Part shown: positions 40,661 to 49,557 of the stretch, piece by piece
Numbering within the stretch: position 1 is the stretch's first letter
Layout of the letters: every line of letters starts with the position of its first letter
Position numbers and translations under genes: made by a program
Assembly (NCBI GenBank): GCA_023229845.1
Contig: JALNYK010000014.1
Location: 9,102-73,101, forward strand
Source of the DNA: Gallionella sp.
GTDB lineage: Bacteria; Pseudomonadota; Gammaproteobacteria; Burkholderiales; Gallionellaceae
Reading direction: 5' to 3'
DNA: 64,000 nucleotides
The notes under the pieces: generated by a model
Databases searched by the model: none
The model's input: only the letters and a program-made list of their open reading frames with translations
What the model was told of the DNA's origin: nothing

Positions 40661-41389
40661 ATGCCACGCTTCTACTGTCCGCCCCCCTTGCCCGAACAAG
40701 GCTCGTTCGACCTGCCGCCCGATGCGGCCCACCATGCCAGCCGCGTGCTGCGCCTGCGCGAGGGCGATGTCGTGGAGATTTTCGACGGGGCCGGCAACGA
40801 ACGCTGCGGAAAGATCGCCCAAATCAGCGGCAAGCACGTGACCATTGGCGATCTCTCCGCCACTAACAGCGAGCGCGAATCGCCGTTGCGCGTGGTGCTG
40901 GCACAGGCGATGGCCAGCAGCGAGAAAATGGACTGGGTAGTTCAGAAAGCCACCGAACTGGGCGTGACCGAGATCCAGCCGCTGGACACCGAGCGCAGCG
41001 TCGCCAGACTCTCCGCCGAACGCGCCGAGAAACGACTGGAACACTGGCGCCAGGTCGCCGTCTCCGCCTGCGAACAATGCGGCCGCAACGTGTTGCCGGA
41101 GATCCACGCACCGCTGGACATCATGGCCTGGCTGCGGCAAACGCAGGGCGCAGCAGAGACCAAGTTCATCCTGCTACCGCAGGGCGCGACCTCGCTGCAT
41201 GCCCAGCCGAAACCGACGGCAGGGGTCGTACTACTGATCGGTGCGGAAGGCGGTTTCACCGCGGCCGAGAGCGAGTCAGCACTCCAATGCGGCTACACCG
41301 CTATCCGCATGGGTGCGCGCGTGTTGCGCACCGAGACTGCAGCCGTCGCCGGGCTGGCCGCCTTGCAGATGCTGTGGGGAGACTTTTGA
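40661..41389 (+). CDS. rsmE: 16S rRNA m3U1498 methyltransferase
   Basis: A 242-residue SPOUT methyltransferase. The N-terminal PUA-like part contains HHASRVLRLREGDVVEIFDG. The catalytic domain has AQAMASSEKMDWVVQKATEL, TERSV, WRQVAVSACEQCGRN, then LLIGAEGGFTAAESESA and MGARVLRTETAAVAGL, which form the SAM knot. All are canonical. The start is ATG 40661; upstream frame lies in the divergent gene. Confidence 0.96.
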   Translation: MPRFYCPPPLPEQGSFDLPPDAAHHASRVLRLREGDVVEIFDGAGNERCGKIAQISGKHVTIGDLSATNSERESPLRVVLAQAMASSEKMDWVVQKATELGVTEIQPLDTERSVARLSAERAEKRLEHWRQVAVSACEQCGRNVLPEIHAPLDIMAWLRQTQGAAETKFILLPQGATSLHAQPKPTAGVVLLIGAEGGFTAAESESALQCGYTAIRMGARVLRTETAAVAGLAALQMLWGDF

Positions 41390-41478
41390 TTCATTAGGAT
41401 GAAGAAACCCGGGGTTGCCTTTACCCTTATCCCTTCCCTCTTCTCCCTTCTCCCAACACCTACTAACTGGAGACCAAC

Positions 41479-41664
41479 ATGCCCTACGTCAACATCCGCA
41501 TCGCCGGCACATTGAGCCGCGAACAGAAGGCGAAAATCGCCGAAGAGATCACCGATACGCTGGAGCGCATCGCGCTGAAACCGAAGAGCTACACCTATAT
41601 CGCCTTCGACGAGCTGCCCGACGAAAACTGGGCCATCGCCGGAAAGTTGCTCGACGAGCAATAG
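41479..41664 (+). CDS. 4-oxalocrotonate tautomerase family protein
   Basis: A 61-residue protein with the catalytic proline right after the start methionine (MPYVNIRIAG), the pattern of small tautomerases that work as hexamers. SREQKAKIAEEITDTLERIA is the usual helix. Its real substrate here is unknown, as no catechol pathway genes are near. GGAG lies eight bases upstream. A C/T-rich tract (41409-41456) separates it from rsmE. Confidence 0.9.
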   Translation: MPYVNIRIAGTLSREQKAKIAEEITDTLERIALKPKSYTYIAFDELPDENWAIAGKLLDEQ

Positions 41665-41702
41665 CGCGGCATGATTCGCACATTCCAACAGGGAGACCAC
41701 TG

Positions 41703-43025
41703 ATGCCCGCCACCACTAGCCCCGCCGATTTCGTCGCCTGGTTCCGTTCCGTCGCGCCCTACATCAACGCGTTCCGCGGCAAGACTTTCGTCATTGCGTT
41801 CGGCGGCGAAGTGGTCGCCGACGGCAAGTTTGTCGAACTGACTCACGACTTCAACCTGCTCGCCGCGCTGGGCATCCGGCTGGTGCTGGTGCACGGCGCG
41901 CGGCCGCAGATCGAGCAACATCTGGCGAAGAACAATCTGGACGATACCTACCATCTGGGTATCCGGATGACCGATGCCGAAACGATGCAATGCGTCAAAG
42001 AAGCGGTCGGTCGCGTGCGCGTCGAGATCGAGGCGCTGCTTTCGATGGGGCTGGCGAATTCGCCGATGGCCAACGCCGACATCCGCGTCGCCGGCGGCAA
42101 CTTCATCACCGCGCAACCGATAGGCGTGATCAACGGCATGGACCTGCAGCACACCGGCAGCGTGCGCAAGGTGGATGTCGCAGCACTCAACGACCGCATG
42201 GAGTTCGGCGAGGTCGTACTGCTATCGCCGCTCGGCTATTCGCCCACTGGCGAGGTGTTCAACCTGACGCTGGAGGATGTCGCCACCGCGACCGCGATCG
42301 CACTGGACGCCGATAAACTGGTATTCCTGATGGATACCGACGGCGTGACGGGCAAGAAAGGCGAGTTGCTGAAGGAACTCACCGTCGCTCAGGCGCAGGA
42401 AGCGCTGACCGGCAAGCGCAAATTATCCGACGACGTCAGCCTGTTCCTGCCCTGCGCAATCCGCGCCTGCGAGGCCGGCGTGGCGCGCACCCATCTGATC
42501 AGCCGCCACACCTACGGCGCGGTGCTGCAGGAGTTGTTCAGCGACGAGGGCATAGGCACGATGGTGGTGGAAAGCACGCTCAACACCTTGCGCGAGGCAA
42601 CCATTGATGACATCGGCGGCATCATCGAACTGCTGCGACCGCTGGAAGAAAGCGGCATCCTAGTGCGGCGCTCGCGCGAGTTGCTGGAGCGCGAGATCGA
42701 CCGCTTCACGGTGCTGGAACACGACCACCGCATCATCGGCTGCGCCGCGCTGTACCCGTTCCCGGACGAAGCCGCTGCGGAGCTGGCTTGCCTGGCCGTG
42801 GATACGCAATGCCGCGACCGCGGCTACGGCGAGGCGCTCCTCAATCACATGATCTCGGTCGCGAAGATGCAGGAACTGAAGAAGCTGTTCGTGCTGACCA
42901 CGCGCACCGCGCACTGGTTCATCGAGCGGGGATTCAAGGAAAGCGATGTCGCCGAACTCCCCGCGCAGAAGAAGTCGCTGTACAACTACCAGCGCAAGTC
43001 CAAGGTGTTCGTGCGCAAGATCTGA
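41703..43025 (+). CDS. argA: N-acetylglutamate synthase
   Basis: A 440-residue two-domain enzyme for the first step of arginine synthesis. The N-terminal amino acid kinase fold (FRGKTFVIAFGGEVV, LVLVHGARPQIEQHL, VAGGNFITAQPIGV) binds arginine for feedback inhibition. The C-terminal GNAT domain (ATIDDIGGIIELLRPLEESG, CLAVDTQCRDRGYGEALLNH, LTTRTAHWFIERGF) transfers the acetyl group. Both look intact. GGGAG precedes ATG 41703. It converges with the polysaccharide region. Confidence 0.96.
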   Translation: MPATTSPADFVAWFRSVAPYINAFRGKTFVIAFGGEVVADGKFVELTHDFNLLAALGIRLVLVHGARPQIEQHLAKNNLDDTYHLGIRMTDAETMQCVKEAVGRVRVEIEALLSMGLANSPMANADIRVAGGNFITAQPIGVINGMDLQHTGSVRKVDVAALNDRMEFGEVVLLSPLGYSPTGEVFNLTLEDVATATAIALDADKLVFLMDTDGVTGKKGELLKELTVAQAQEALTGKRKLSDDVSLFLPCAIRACEAGVARTHLISRHTYGAVLQELFSDEGIGTMVVESTLNTLREATIDDIGGIIELLRPLEESGILVRRSRELLEREIDRFTVLEHDHRIIGCAALYPFPDEAAAELACLAVDTQCRDRGYGEALLNHMISVAKMQELKKLFVLTTRTAHWFIERGFKESDVAELPAQKKSLYNYQRKSKVFVRKI

Positions 43026-43032
43026 GCGCGGC

Positions 43033-43992
43033 TCAGCGCTGGTCCCGATACCATTCTGCAGTGGCGCGCAGCCCCTGCTCCAGCGTATACGGCGGCACCC
43101 AGCCCAGTTCGCGACGAATCTTCTCGTCGTTGATGCGCAACGAGCCGAACAGGCGATCGACCTGGGCCGAGCGTCCCAGCAGCGCAGCTGCGGCACGCAT
43201 TAACACCGGCGGAAAATAGAACGAGCGGCTGCGGCATCCCAAGGCCCCGGCAATCTTCTCGACCAGCGCCGCCGTCGAGACCGGCGCGCCGTCGCTGACC
43301 AGATAAGTCTGCCCGGCAGCAGCCGGATGAGTGGCGCAGGCGATCAATGCATCCACCAGATTGCCCACATACACCAGACTGCGCGCATTGTCGGCGCCGG
43401 CCAGCGGAAGCGGAACCCCCTTGCTCACCGCCGCCAGCAGACTGATGAAATTCCCCTTTACCCCCGGCCCGTAAACCAGCGGCGGGCGCACGATGACCAC
43501 CTCCAAGCCAGTCTCCTGCGCGACGCGCTGCAAGGCCTGCTCGGCCTCCCACTTCGAAACACCGTAAGGATCTTGTGGCGATGGCGCATCCTGCTCGGTG
43601 TAGCTCTGCTGCCCCACAGTTTCTTCGCCGTTCACCTTGATCGAGCTGACGTATACCAGCCGCATCACCCCCGCGCGCACTGCCTGCCGCGCCAGATTCT
43701 CCGTGCCCAGCACGTTGACCTTGCGGAACTCCGCCAGCGGATCGGTCGAGGTGTCTTTCATCACATGCACGCGGGCGGCGAGATGGATCACGACCTCGAC
43801 TTCCTGCAACGCGGCCGACCAGTCGGTGTGCTCATCGAGCGCGGGCACGATAGCCTGCTCGTTCCCGGTGAAATCCGGATGCGGCTTGCGCAATGCCGCC
43901 CTGACTTGGAAACCATGCCGATGCCGATGCAATTCGGCGCACAACGCCTGACCAACGAAGCCGCTGGCACCGGTGACGAGAACAGTTTTCAT
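43033..43992 (-). CDS. NAD-dependent epimerase/dehydratase (SDR) of a glycan pathway
   Basis: A 319-residue extended SDR: the NAD motif VTGASGFVGQAL, VVIHLAARVHVM, the serine region VYVSSIKVNGEE and the catalytic Y-x3-K in DPYGVSKWEAEQAL. The set-up is close to the WbpK/WbpV group that reduces 4-keto sugars for LPS or capsule, or to UDP-glucose 4-epimerases. Substrate is unresolved. It is the last gene of the leftward polysaccharide run and overlaps the GT2 gene by ATGA. Confidence 0.82.
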   Translation of the reverse strand: MKTVLVTGASGFVGQALCAELHRHRHGFQVRAALRKPHPDFTGNEQAIVPALDEHTDWSAALQEVEVVIHLAARVHVMKDTSTDPLAEFRKVNVLGTENLARQAVRAGVMRLVYVSSIKVNGEETVGQQSYTEQDAPSPQDPYGVSKWEAEQALQRVAQETGLEVVIVRPPLVYGPGVKGNFISLLAAVSKGVPLPLAGADNARSLVYVGNLVDALIACATHPAAAGQTYLVSDGAPVSTAALVEKIAGALGCRSRSFYFPPVLMRAAAALLGRSAQVDRLFGSLRINDEKIRRELGWVPPYTLEQGLRATAEWYRDQR

Positions 43993-44834
43993 AACACGCG
44001 CTCCAGCAATCTGATCGGAAGTTTCAAGACCAGGAAAAACAGGTTGGTGTACAGCCCGTTCTCGTTGCAGGCTCGCACGATCTCGCGATTGAGTATCCAG
44101 CGCGACCCAAGTCCGCGGCTGCTTAGTCCACCGGAGCGCATCTTGACGGTGGTTTGATCAATGAATTCCCAGCTGATGCACTGCTTTAGCAGCAGACGAA
44201 CCATCATTTCGAAATCGGCTGCGATCCGGTAGTCGATGCGGTATGGCCCGGCTTTTTCGTAGCAGGATTTTTTGCAATAGAACGTCGGGTGCGGCGGCAT
44301 CACGCCTATGCGCAGCATAAAGGCGCTATAGCTGGAGATGCGGTATTTGCGCAATATCCGTTGCATATCGGCGGGATCGACGATATCCAGGCAGGAGAAA
44401 ACCGCATCGGCATGACTCGATTCCAGAGTGCTTGCGATCTTTTCCAGCACGGCCGGACCGGCGAAATAATCGTCGGCGTTCAACATGCCGATGTATTGCC
44501 CGCGAGCCAGTGCGATGCCTTTGTTCATTGCATCGTAGATGCCGGCATCCTTTTCGCTCACCCAATAATCGATGTGCTGGTCGTATTTGTGCAGTATTTC
44601 CAGCGTACCGTCGGTGGAGCCGCCGTCGATGACGAGGTGTTCGATATTCCGGTAGCTCTGCCCGATGACGCTGTTTATCGTGTGTTCCAGCGTCGCCGCA
44701 CCGTTGAATACCACGGTGATTACGGTCAGCAAGGGGGACGCCAGCGGCGGTTGCCGATGCCGGACGCCTCCCTCTTGTTTCGGATTCGGCATCGGTGCGG
44801 AAAGTGGGGTGGTCAAGTCAGCCGGCCCGGACAT
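43989..44834 (-). CDS. Family 2 glycosyltransferase
   Basis: A 281-residue GT-A enzyme: LTVITVVFNGAATLEHTINS, EHLVIDGGSTDGTLEIL, the metal site GMLNADDYFAG, and ADFEMMVRLL. This is the WcaE/WcaA kind used to build surface glycans on the cytoplasmic face. The sugar is unknown. It lies 3 bp after the preceding transferase gene. Confidence 0.88.
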   Translation of the reverse strand: MSGPADLTTPLSAPMPNPKQEGGVRHRQPPLASPLLTVITVVFNGAATLEHTINSVIGQSYRNIEHLVIDGGSTDGTLEILHKYDQHIDYWVSEKDAGIYDAMNKGIALARGQYIGMLNADDYFAGPAVLEKIASTLESSHADAVFSCLDIVDPADMQRILRKYRISSYSAFMLRIGVMPPHPTFYCKKSCYEKAGPYRIDYRIAADFEMMVRLLLKQCISWEFIDQTTVKMRSGGLSSRGLGSRWILNREIVRACNENGLYTNLFFLVLKLPIRLLERVL

Positions 44835-44837
44835 CGC

Positions 44838-45815
44838 TCAAATACGAAAGGGAATGCTTTTTTCCCCGTCTATCCATTGATGTTTGAGCGTCGCCAGCCT
44901 GCCGATCCAGCCGGACCGGCGCGGCAGGCAGGGAATCTCGATTCCCGCTTGCCGCAAGATGGAGATCATCTTACCTAGCGTCACGATGAAGGAGTCATAC
45001 AGCCGATCTGCGGCCGCACCGACGCGATAGCCCGAGTACAACAGCAACTCTTGGCGCGAGAGTATGCGGAACCCGTGGAAATGATAGAACACAGGGGCAA
45101 CCACACCTTGTCCGAGACGGCTGTAATAGGCCACGTTCCACGGGGCGAGCGTCTTGTCTTTCTGCGCCAGGATATGCACTTCAGCGGCGAACAATTCGGG
45201 CCAGACGTCCAGGTATTTCTGGTCGCCGAACTTACCATCCTCCACTCGCGCATAACACCATTCCAGACAGCGCTCCTGCCACCAGTGCATCACCTTCTCA
45301 GCTTGCGGCGTGCGGCGGAATGTCATGAACTGCACGCAGAACCTGCCGCCGCGTTTGGCGCGCCCGAACCGCTCATAGCGTGGATCGTAAGCATGTTCGG
45401 TGATTTGCACATGTTTTTCGGAGCGGCTGAATTCATCCAGCAAGATTCGCGGGGAGGCGAAAAAATACAGATCGGCATCCAGATAGGTGACGCGCTCTAC
45501 TGCAGCATCGCGCTCGAACACGAATTGCGGAGTGAACGGGGTCAGCGTCCAGCAGTATTCGCCGCGGCTGCGTGTCGGCTTGACCGCCAGCAAGCGCGCA
45601 TCCTCCGCTTCGCGCAAGGGAATCAACGTAACGTGCGGCAAGGAAAGTTGATGCAAATTCCGCTCGGCCAGCTCGTCCATGCAGAGTATCCACAGGTGAA
45701 ACGGCTGGCCGTGCTCGATCAGCGATGCATGCAGGCAAAGTCCGATCGGCAGGAAGTTATTGTCGAACAGGGTGACGAAATGCTCAACCTTGCCGTCGGC
45801 TTCACTGGAAGGCAT
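44838..45815 (-). CDS. Glycosyltransferase, GT8-like
   Basis: A 325-residue protein beginning HFVTLFDNNFLPIGLCLHASL, with the D-x-D in VTYLDADLYFFASP and a later FYHFHGFRILSRQE. These features agree with GT8/stealth-like enzymes that move hexoses in LPS or capsule assembly. No membrane segment. It overlaps the end of the aminotransferase gene by 14 bp, so they are coupled. Confidence 0.75.
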   Translation of the reverse strand: MPSSEADGKVEHFVTLFDNNFLPIGLCLHASLIEHGQPFHLWILCMDELAERNLHQLSLPHVTLIPLREAEDARLLAVKPTRSRGEYCWTLTPFTPQFVFERDAAVERVTYLDADLYFFASPRILLDEFSRSEKHVQITEHAYDPRYERFGRAKRGGRFCVQFMTFRRTPQAEKVMHWWQERCLEWCYARVEDGKFGDQKYLDVWPELFAAEVHILAQKDKTLAPWNVAYYSRLGQGVVAPVFYHFHGFRILSRQELLLYSGYRVGAAADRLYDSFIVTLGKMISILRQAGIEIPCLPRRSGWIGRLATLKHQWIDGEKSIPFRI

Positions 45816-46899
45816 TGATCTCCTCGATCACGGCATTCACGTCAGCATCACTCATCTGCGGGTGGCACGGAATGGAAAGACAGACTGCGGCATGCCGCTC
45901 GGCAGCAGCAAGACCATTCGGGTCGCATCTCAAGTCCTTGCATGGGGGCTGACGATGCACCGGCACGGGGTAATGAACATAAGTTTCCACTCCGCGGGAT
46001 TTCAGGTGTTGTGCCAGACGATCGCGCTCGGGGCTGGTCAGCACGAACAAGTGATAGACATGACTCTCGGGCTGAAGCGGCGCTGCCAGCATCCTGACGC
46101 CAGGATTGACGATATGTTCGCGGTAGGCGGTTGCGATTGCGCGGCGGCGCGCAGTGTACACATCCAGATAATTGAGCCGGACCTGGAGCAGCGCTGCCTG
46201 CAATTCGTCCAGACGGCTATTGAGACCGAGTTCGGTATGGTGATAGCGCACACTTTGCCCGTAATTGCGCAATACGGCAGCACGTTGCGCCAAGGTTTCA
46301 CTGTTGCACACCAGCGCACCCGCGTCGCCCAGCGCACCGAGATTCTTGGTGGGATAAAAGCTGTATGCGCCGAACAGACCAAAACCACCGGCGGTTTTGC
46401 CATTCCATTGTGCAAGATGAGACTGTGCGCAATCTTCCAGCAAGGCGATGCCATGACGATCGCACAGTGCAGCCCAGCGCTCCATGTCGCGGATCTGCCC
46501 ATACAAATGGACCAGCAACATCGCCCTAGTGCGCGGGCCGATGCAACGCTCGACACTCGCCGGATCAAGCAGGGCGGTCTCCGGATCGATGTCTGCCAAT
46601 ACCGGAGTCGCTCCGGCACGGATGATGGCCAACACCGTGGCAAATGCCGTCATTGGCGTAGTGATGACCTCATCTCCCTCGCCGATGTCCAGTGCGCGCA
46701 AGCCAATCTCGATGGCGTCCATGCCGTTGCCCACACCGACAGCTGATGCAATGCCGCAACGCTCTGCCCACATTTTCTCGAACGCTTTTACTTCGTTACC
46801 CAGTACATACCAGCCGGAATGCAATACCCTGCCGACGGCCGCCAGTTCGGCGGTCCGCAGCTCCTCCGGCTCGGCCTTAAAGTCGTTCATCAGAATCAT
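45802..46899 (-). CDS. DegT/DnrJ/EryC1 family sugar aminotransferase
   Basis: About 365 residues. PLP-enzyme features: VGVGNGMDAIEIGLRAL, ITTPMTAFATVLAI, LLEDCAQSHLAQWNGK, and the lysine in SFYPTKNLGALGDAGALV. Such enzymes put an amino group on a 3- or 4-keto sugar nucleotide. The full substrate is unknown; a keto-sugar source may be one of the SDR enzymes here. Start ATG 46899 overlaps the methyltransferase stop by ATGA. Confidence 0.88.
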   Translation of the reverse strand: MILMNDFKAEPEELRTAELAAVGRVLHSGWYVLGNEVKAFEKMWAERCGIASAVGVGNGMDAIEIGLRALDIGEGDEVITTPMTAFATVLAIIRAGATPVLADIDPETALLDPASVERCIGPRTRAMLLVHLYGQIRDMERWAALCDRHGIALLEDCAQSHLAQWNGKTAGGFGLFGAYSFYPTKNLGALGDAGALVCNSETLAQRAAVLRNYGQSVRYHHTELGLNSRLDELQAALLQVRLNYLDVYTARRRAIATAYREHIVNPGVRMLAAPLQPESHVYHLFVLTSPERDRLAQHLKSRGVETYVHYPVPVHRQPPCKDLRCDPNGLAAAERHAAVCLSIPCHPQMSDADVNAVIEEINAFQ

Positions 46900-47837
46900 A
46901 TAGTCCCCACGGAAGCGGTTCCGTCCCGATCTCCGCCGGCCTTCTGCAAGACCACCATGTGAGTCTGGCCAGAACACTCCGAAACATTACGCAACAGGTA
47001 CAGAAGCGGCAATAACCATAACACCGCAATCTTCTGCATGAACTTAACCGCGCCCCATATCTGGCTTTGCGCTATCTGCGCGAACAGCAGGGCGCGCAGA
47101 TATTCATAATTCATTGGCTCAGTCTCGTAATGAACCATTTTCAGATCATAGGCCTCGGCCAGATACTCGAACGGCTCATTGGACCAGCAGGTATTGTGAT
47201 GTGGCGGCATATCCAGAAAGACCACGTCTATGTGCTTCATGTATCCATTCGGGTTCGGCACCGCCAATACCAGATGCCCGCCCGGATTTAATCTGGCAAG
47301 CACATCAGCAATGAATACGCCCGGAGCATCCAGATGCTCAAGCACCTGGAACATGAATATCATGTCGAACGTATCCGACATTTTTGCAAGGCTCTGGTTC
47401 GTTACATTCAGGCCCTTGCTCCTGGCTGTTGCAATTGCATGCTCGTTAATATCCACGCCGACGACTTTATCTGCGCATCCGGTCAGCCGATGGAGAAACT
47501 CACCGGCGCCGCAGCCCACTTCCAGCACACTTTGGGGATTGTGTTCTCTCACCAGACCGATAGCCTGGTCGAACTCCCATTTGTTTTTTGGGTAATACCA
47601 ATCGAACTTCGATAGCTTGCTATATAGAGTATGGTCGCCGATTATCTTTGGGCTGAAATAAGCAAGACCGCATTTAACACATAGCAATTTACGGAGATCC
47701 CCAGCCTTCTCGGCCGGCAGGAATGGGTCGAATCCCACTTTCCGTTTCCAGATCGCGGCCAACTCATGCATCCCGAATTTTCTTGTTACGGCTGCCCTGT
47801 GGTCCCCACATAGCGGACACTTTGCCTCATCACTCAC
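46896..47837 (-). CDS. SAM-dependent methyltransferase with zinc-ribbon start
   Basis: A 313-residue class I methyltransferase. The N-terminus has a CPLC...CVKC zinc-binding pair (residues ~7-56), then the SAM loop SVLEVGCGAGEFLHRL, VVGVDINEHAI and FMFQVLEHLDAPG. This architecture is common in C-methyl or O-methyl sugar enzymes and in TDP-sugar C-methyltransferases. A hydrophobic stretch near the end may hold it at the membrane. It abuts the upstream epimerase gene with no gap. Confidence 0.82.
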   Translation of the reverse strand: MSDEAKCPLCGDHRAAVTRKFGMHELAAIWKRKVGFDPFLPAEKAGDLRKLLCVKCGLAYFSPKIIGDHTLYSKLSKFDWYYPKNKWEFDQAIGLVREHNPQSVLEVGCGAGEFLHRLTGCADKVVGVDINEHAIATARSKGLNVTNQSLAKMSDTFDMIFMFQVLEHLDAPGVFIADVLARLNPGGHLVLAVPNPNGYMKHIDVVFLDMPPHHNTCWSNEPFEYLAEAYDLKMVHYETEPMNYEYLRALLFAQIAQSQIWGAVKFMQKIAVLWLLPLLYLLRNVSECSGQTHMVVLQKAGGDRDGTASVGTI

Positions 47838-48842
47838 TCAAGACCCCCAATAATACGCAGAATTGTTTTCATAAAAATCCAGGCTGGCCGCCAACCCTTG
47901 TTTCAAGCCGATCTTAGGCTGCCACCCCAGAGCCGCCTGAAACTTGTCGTAATTGCTGTAGTAATCGCCGATATCGATAGCCTTGCGCTCCGGCGGGAAG
48001 GGCACGATCTCATAGCTTGACCCCGGACTTAGCTCACAAAGCATCTGAGCCAGCTGATTCAAGCTCACCACCTCCCGGCTGCCCAAGTTAAATACCTGCC
48101 CATCTGCCTTTTCATCAAGCGCGGCCATCAAGAGCGCCTCAACCACATCGTCTACATAGTTGAAATCGCGCAACTGCAAACCATCGCCGAACACCAGGAT
48201 AGGCTTACCCTCGATGATATTTCTGACCCATATTCCCAGAAATGTCTGCCGTGCGTCCTTCACCCGCATGCCCGGTCCATAGGTATTGGTCAGCCGCAGT
48301 GCGCACGCCCGGATGCCATACACATTGTTGTACAGCAAGTGATACCACTCACCGGCCAGCTTGTTGATGCCATTCACATCTACAGGCCTGATCGGATGTG
48401 ACTCATCGACTGGCAGATATTCCGGCTTGCCATATAACTGGCGGGTGCTGGCAAACACGATCTTGATTTTCTGATTGTGTTGTCGACACGCCTCCAGAAT
48501 GGACAATTGCGCCGCCGCATTGATATCAAGATCGGCTTGCGGATTATTCATCGAATCCAGATGACTGGTTTGCCCCGCGAGATTGAACAGGTAATCCTTG
48601 CCCTGCACCAGATAAGCCATCGCAAACGGATCCCGCACATCGCTGATATTCAGCGTCACGCTATCCTTGATGTCTTCTATGTTGCGAAGATTGCCCCCGT
48701 AAAGCGGGATCAAACTATCCACCAAAGTCACCTTTGCCCCCAGCATCACCAGGCACCGTGCCAGATTGGAGCCAATAAATCCGACTCCGCCGGTGATCAA
48801 CACCTCTTTGCCATGCAAGTTTTTATAGTCAACCATGCGCAT
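47838..48842 (-). CDS. NAD-dependent epimerase/dehydratase-like protein lacking the SDR tyrosine
   Basis: A 334-residue extended SDR with LITGGVGFIGSNLARCLV, DYLFNLAGQTSHLDS, FASTRQLYGKPEYLP, RLTNTYGPGMRV and RDFNYVDDVVEALLM. The usual Y-x3-K is N-x3-K (DVNGINKLAGEWYH), so the catalytic tyrosine is replaced or supplied from a neighbour. Some relatives in O-antigen loci share this. It probably acts on a nucleotide sugar, but standard epimerisation is doubtful. Start is ATG 48842 or 48836; it overlaps the next gene by 14 bp. Confidence 0.78.
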   Translation of the reverse strand: MRMVDYKNLHGKEVLITGGVGFIGSNLARCLVMLGAKVTLVDSLIPLYGGNLRNIEDIKDSVTLNISDVRDPFAMAYLVQGKDYLFNLAGQTSHLDSMNNPQADLDINAAAQLSILEACRQHNQKIKIVFASTRQLYGKPEYLPVDESHPIRPVDVNGINKLAGEWYHLLYNNVYGIRACALRLTNTYGPGMRVKDARQTFLGIWVRNIIEGKPILVFGDGLQLRDFNYVDDVVEALLMAALDEKADGQVFNLGSREVVSLNQLAQMLCELSPGSSYEIVPFPPERKAIDIGDYYSNYDKFQAALGWQPKIGLKQGLAASLDFYENNSAYYWGS

Positions 48843-49557
48843 TCTTTCTGGCCAGCACTACCTGATCCAGATACAAGTCCGGGTTGGCCGGCAGCACTTT
48901 ATATAATATCGCGCCCAGGATATTGAACGGCGCCATCACAATCGCGCAGATCAACAGGTTGGCCGGCGACCATCGAGTCCACAACACCTTGAACAAATAC
49001 GCGTTGACCAGCTGGAACAACACTCGCACATCAGCATTGATTTTTTGCTGCTCCAATATTTCGAAGCCGTTCTTCTCCAACAGGCTTTTCAGTCCGAATG
49101 AGGAGTAGCGTGCATAATCCCACGGCTGCTCATGCTCATCCCAAACAAAGGGAACCGTCAACAATAGCAATCCATCCGGCTTCAATACGCGATTGATCTC
49201 GCCCAGGAACTGGTCTGGTGTAAACACATGTTCCAGCACCTGATTGCACACCACCCCATCAAAACAGCGGCCATCGAACGGGAATGAATCGCCGTCGTAA
49301 AAGAAATCCGCCTGTTTGCCGGCCCGGTTCTCTGGCGTGTCTATTTCCAGGCCGACATATTCATCCGCCGGAAACATGTCGCGATACGGCTTGCGACCAC
49401 ACCCCACATCCAACAAGCGGCCGCTCATATGCGGCGCCAGCTGCCCAATAGCCTTCCTCAATCCGTTACGCGAGTGATAGAACGGATTGAGCCACAGCCC
49501 CCAGAAACCGGGGGCGTACTGTTGTCTCAATACATACTGTTTGATGGTCTTTATCAT
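48829..49557 (-). CDS. SAM-dependent methyltransferase
   Basis: A 242-residue class I methyltransferase: GRLLDVGCGRKPYRDMF, YVGLEIDTPENR, VCNQVLEHVFTPDQFL and EINRVLKPDGLLLLTVPF. A hydrophobic region around residues 195-225 could anchor it. It is likely a sugar or lipid-linked glycan methylase. It overlaps the downstream and upstream genes, consistent with one long transcript. Confidence 0.82.
   Translation of the reverse strand: MIKTIKQYVLRQQYAPGFWGLWLNPFYHSRNGLRKAIGQLAPHMSGRLLDVGCGRKPYRDMFPADEYVGLEIDTPENRAGKQADFFYDGDSFPFDGRCFDGVVCNQVLEHVFTPDQFLGEINRVLKPDGLLLLTVPFVWDEHEQPWDYARYSSFGLKSLLEKNGFEILEQQKINADVRVLFQLVNAYLFKVLWTRWSPANLLICAIVMAPFNILGAILYKVLPANPDLYLDQVVLARKNAHG

Noticed and set aside
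40589..41140. Long N-terminal extension of the thioredoxin-fold frame
   Set aside because: It is antisense to rsmE, and a good ribosome site marks the real start at 40588.
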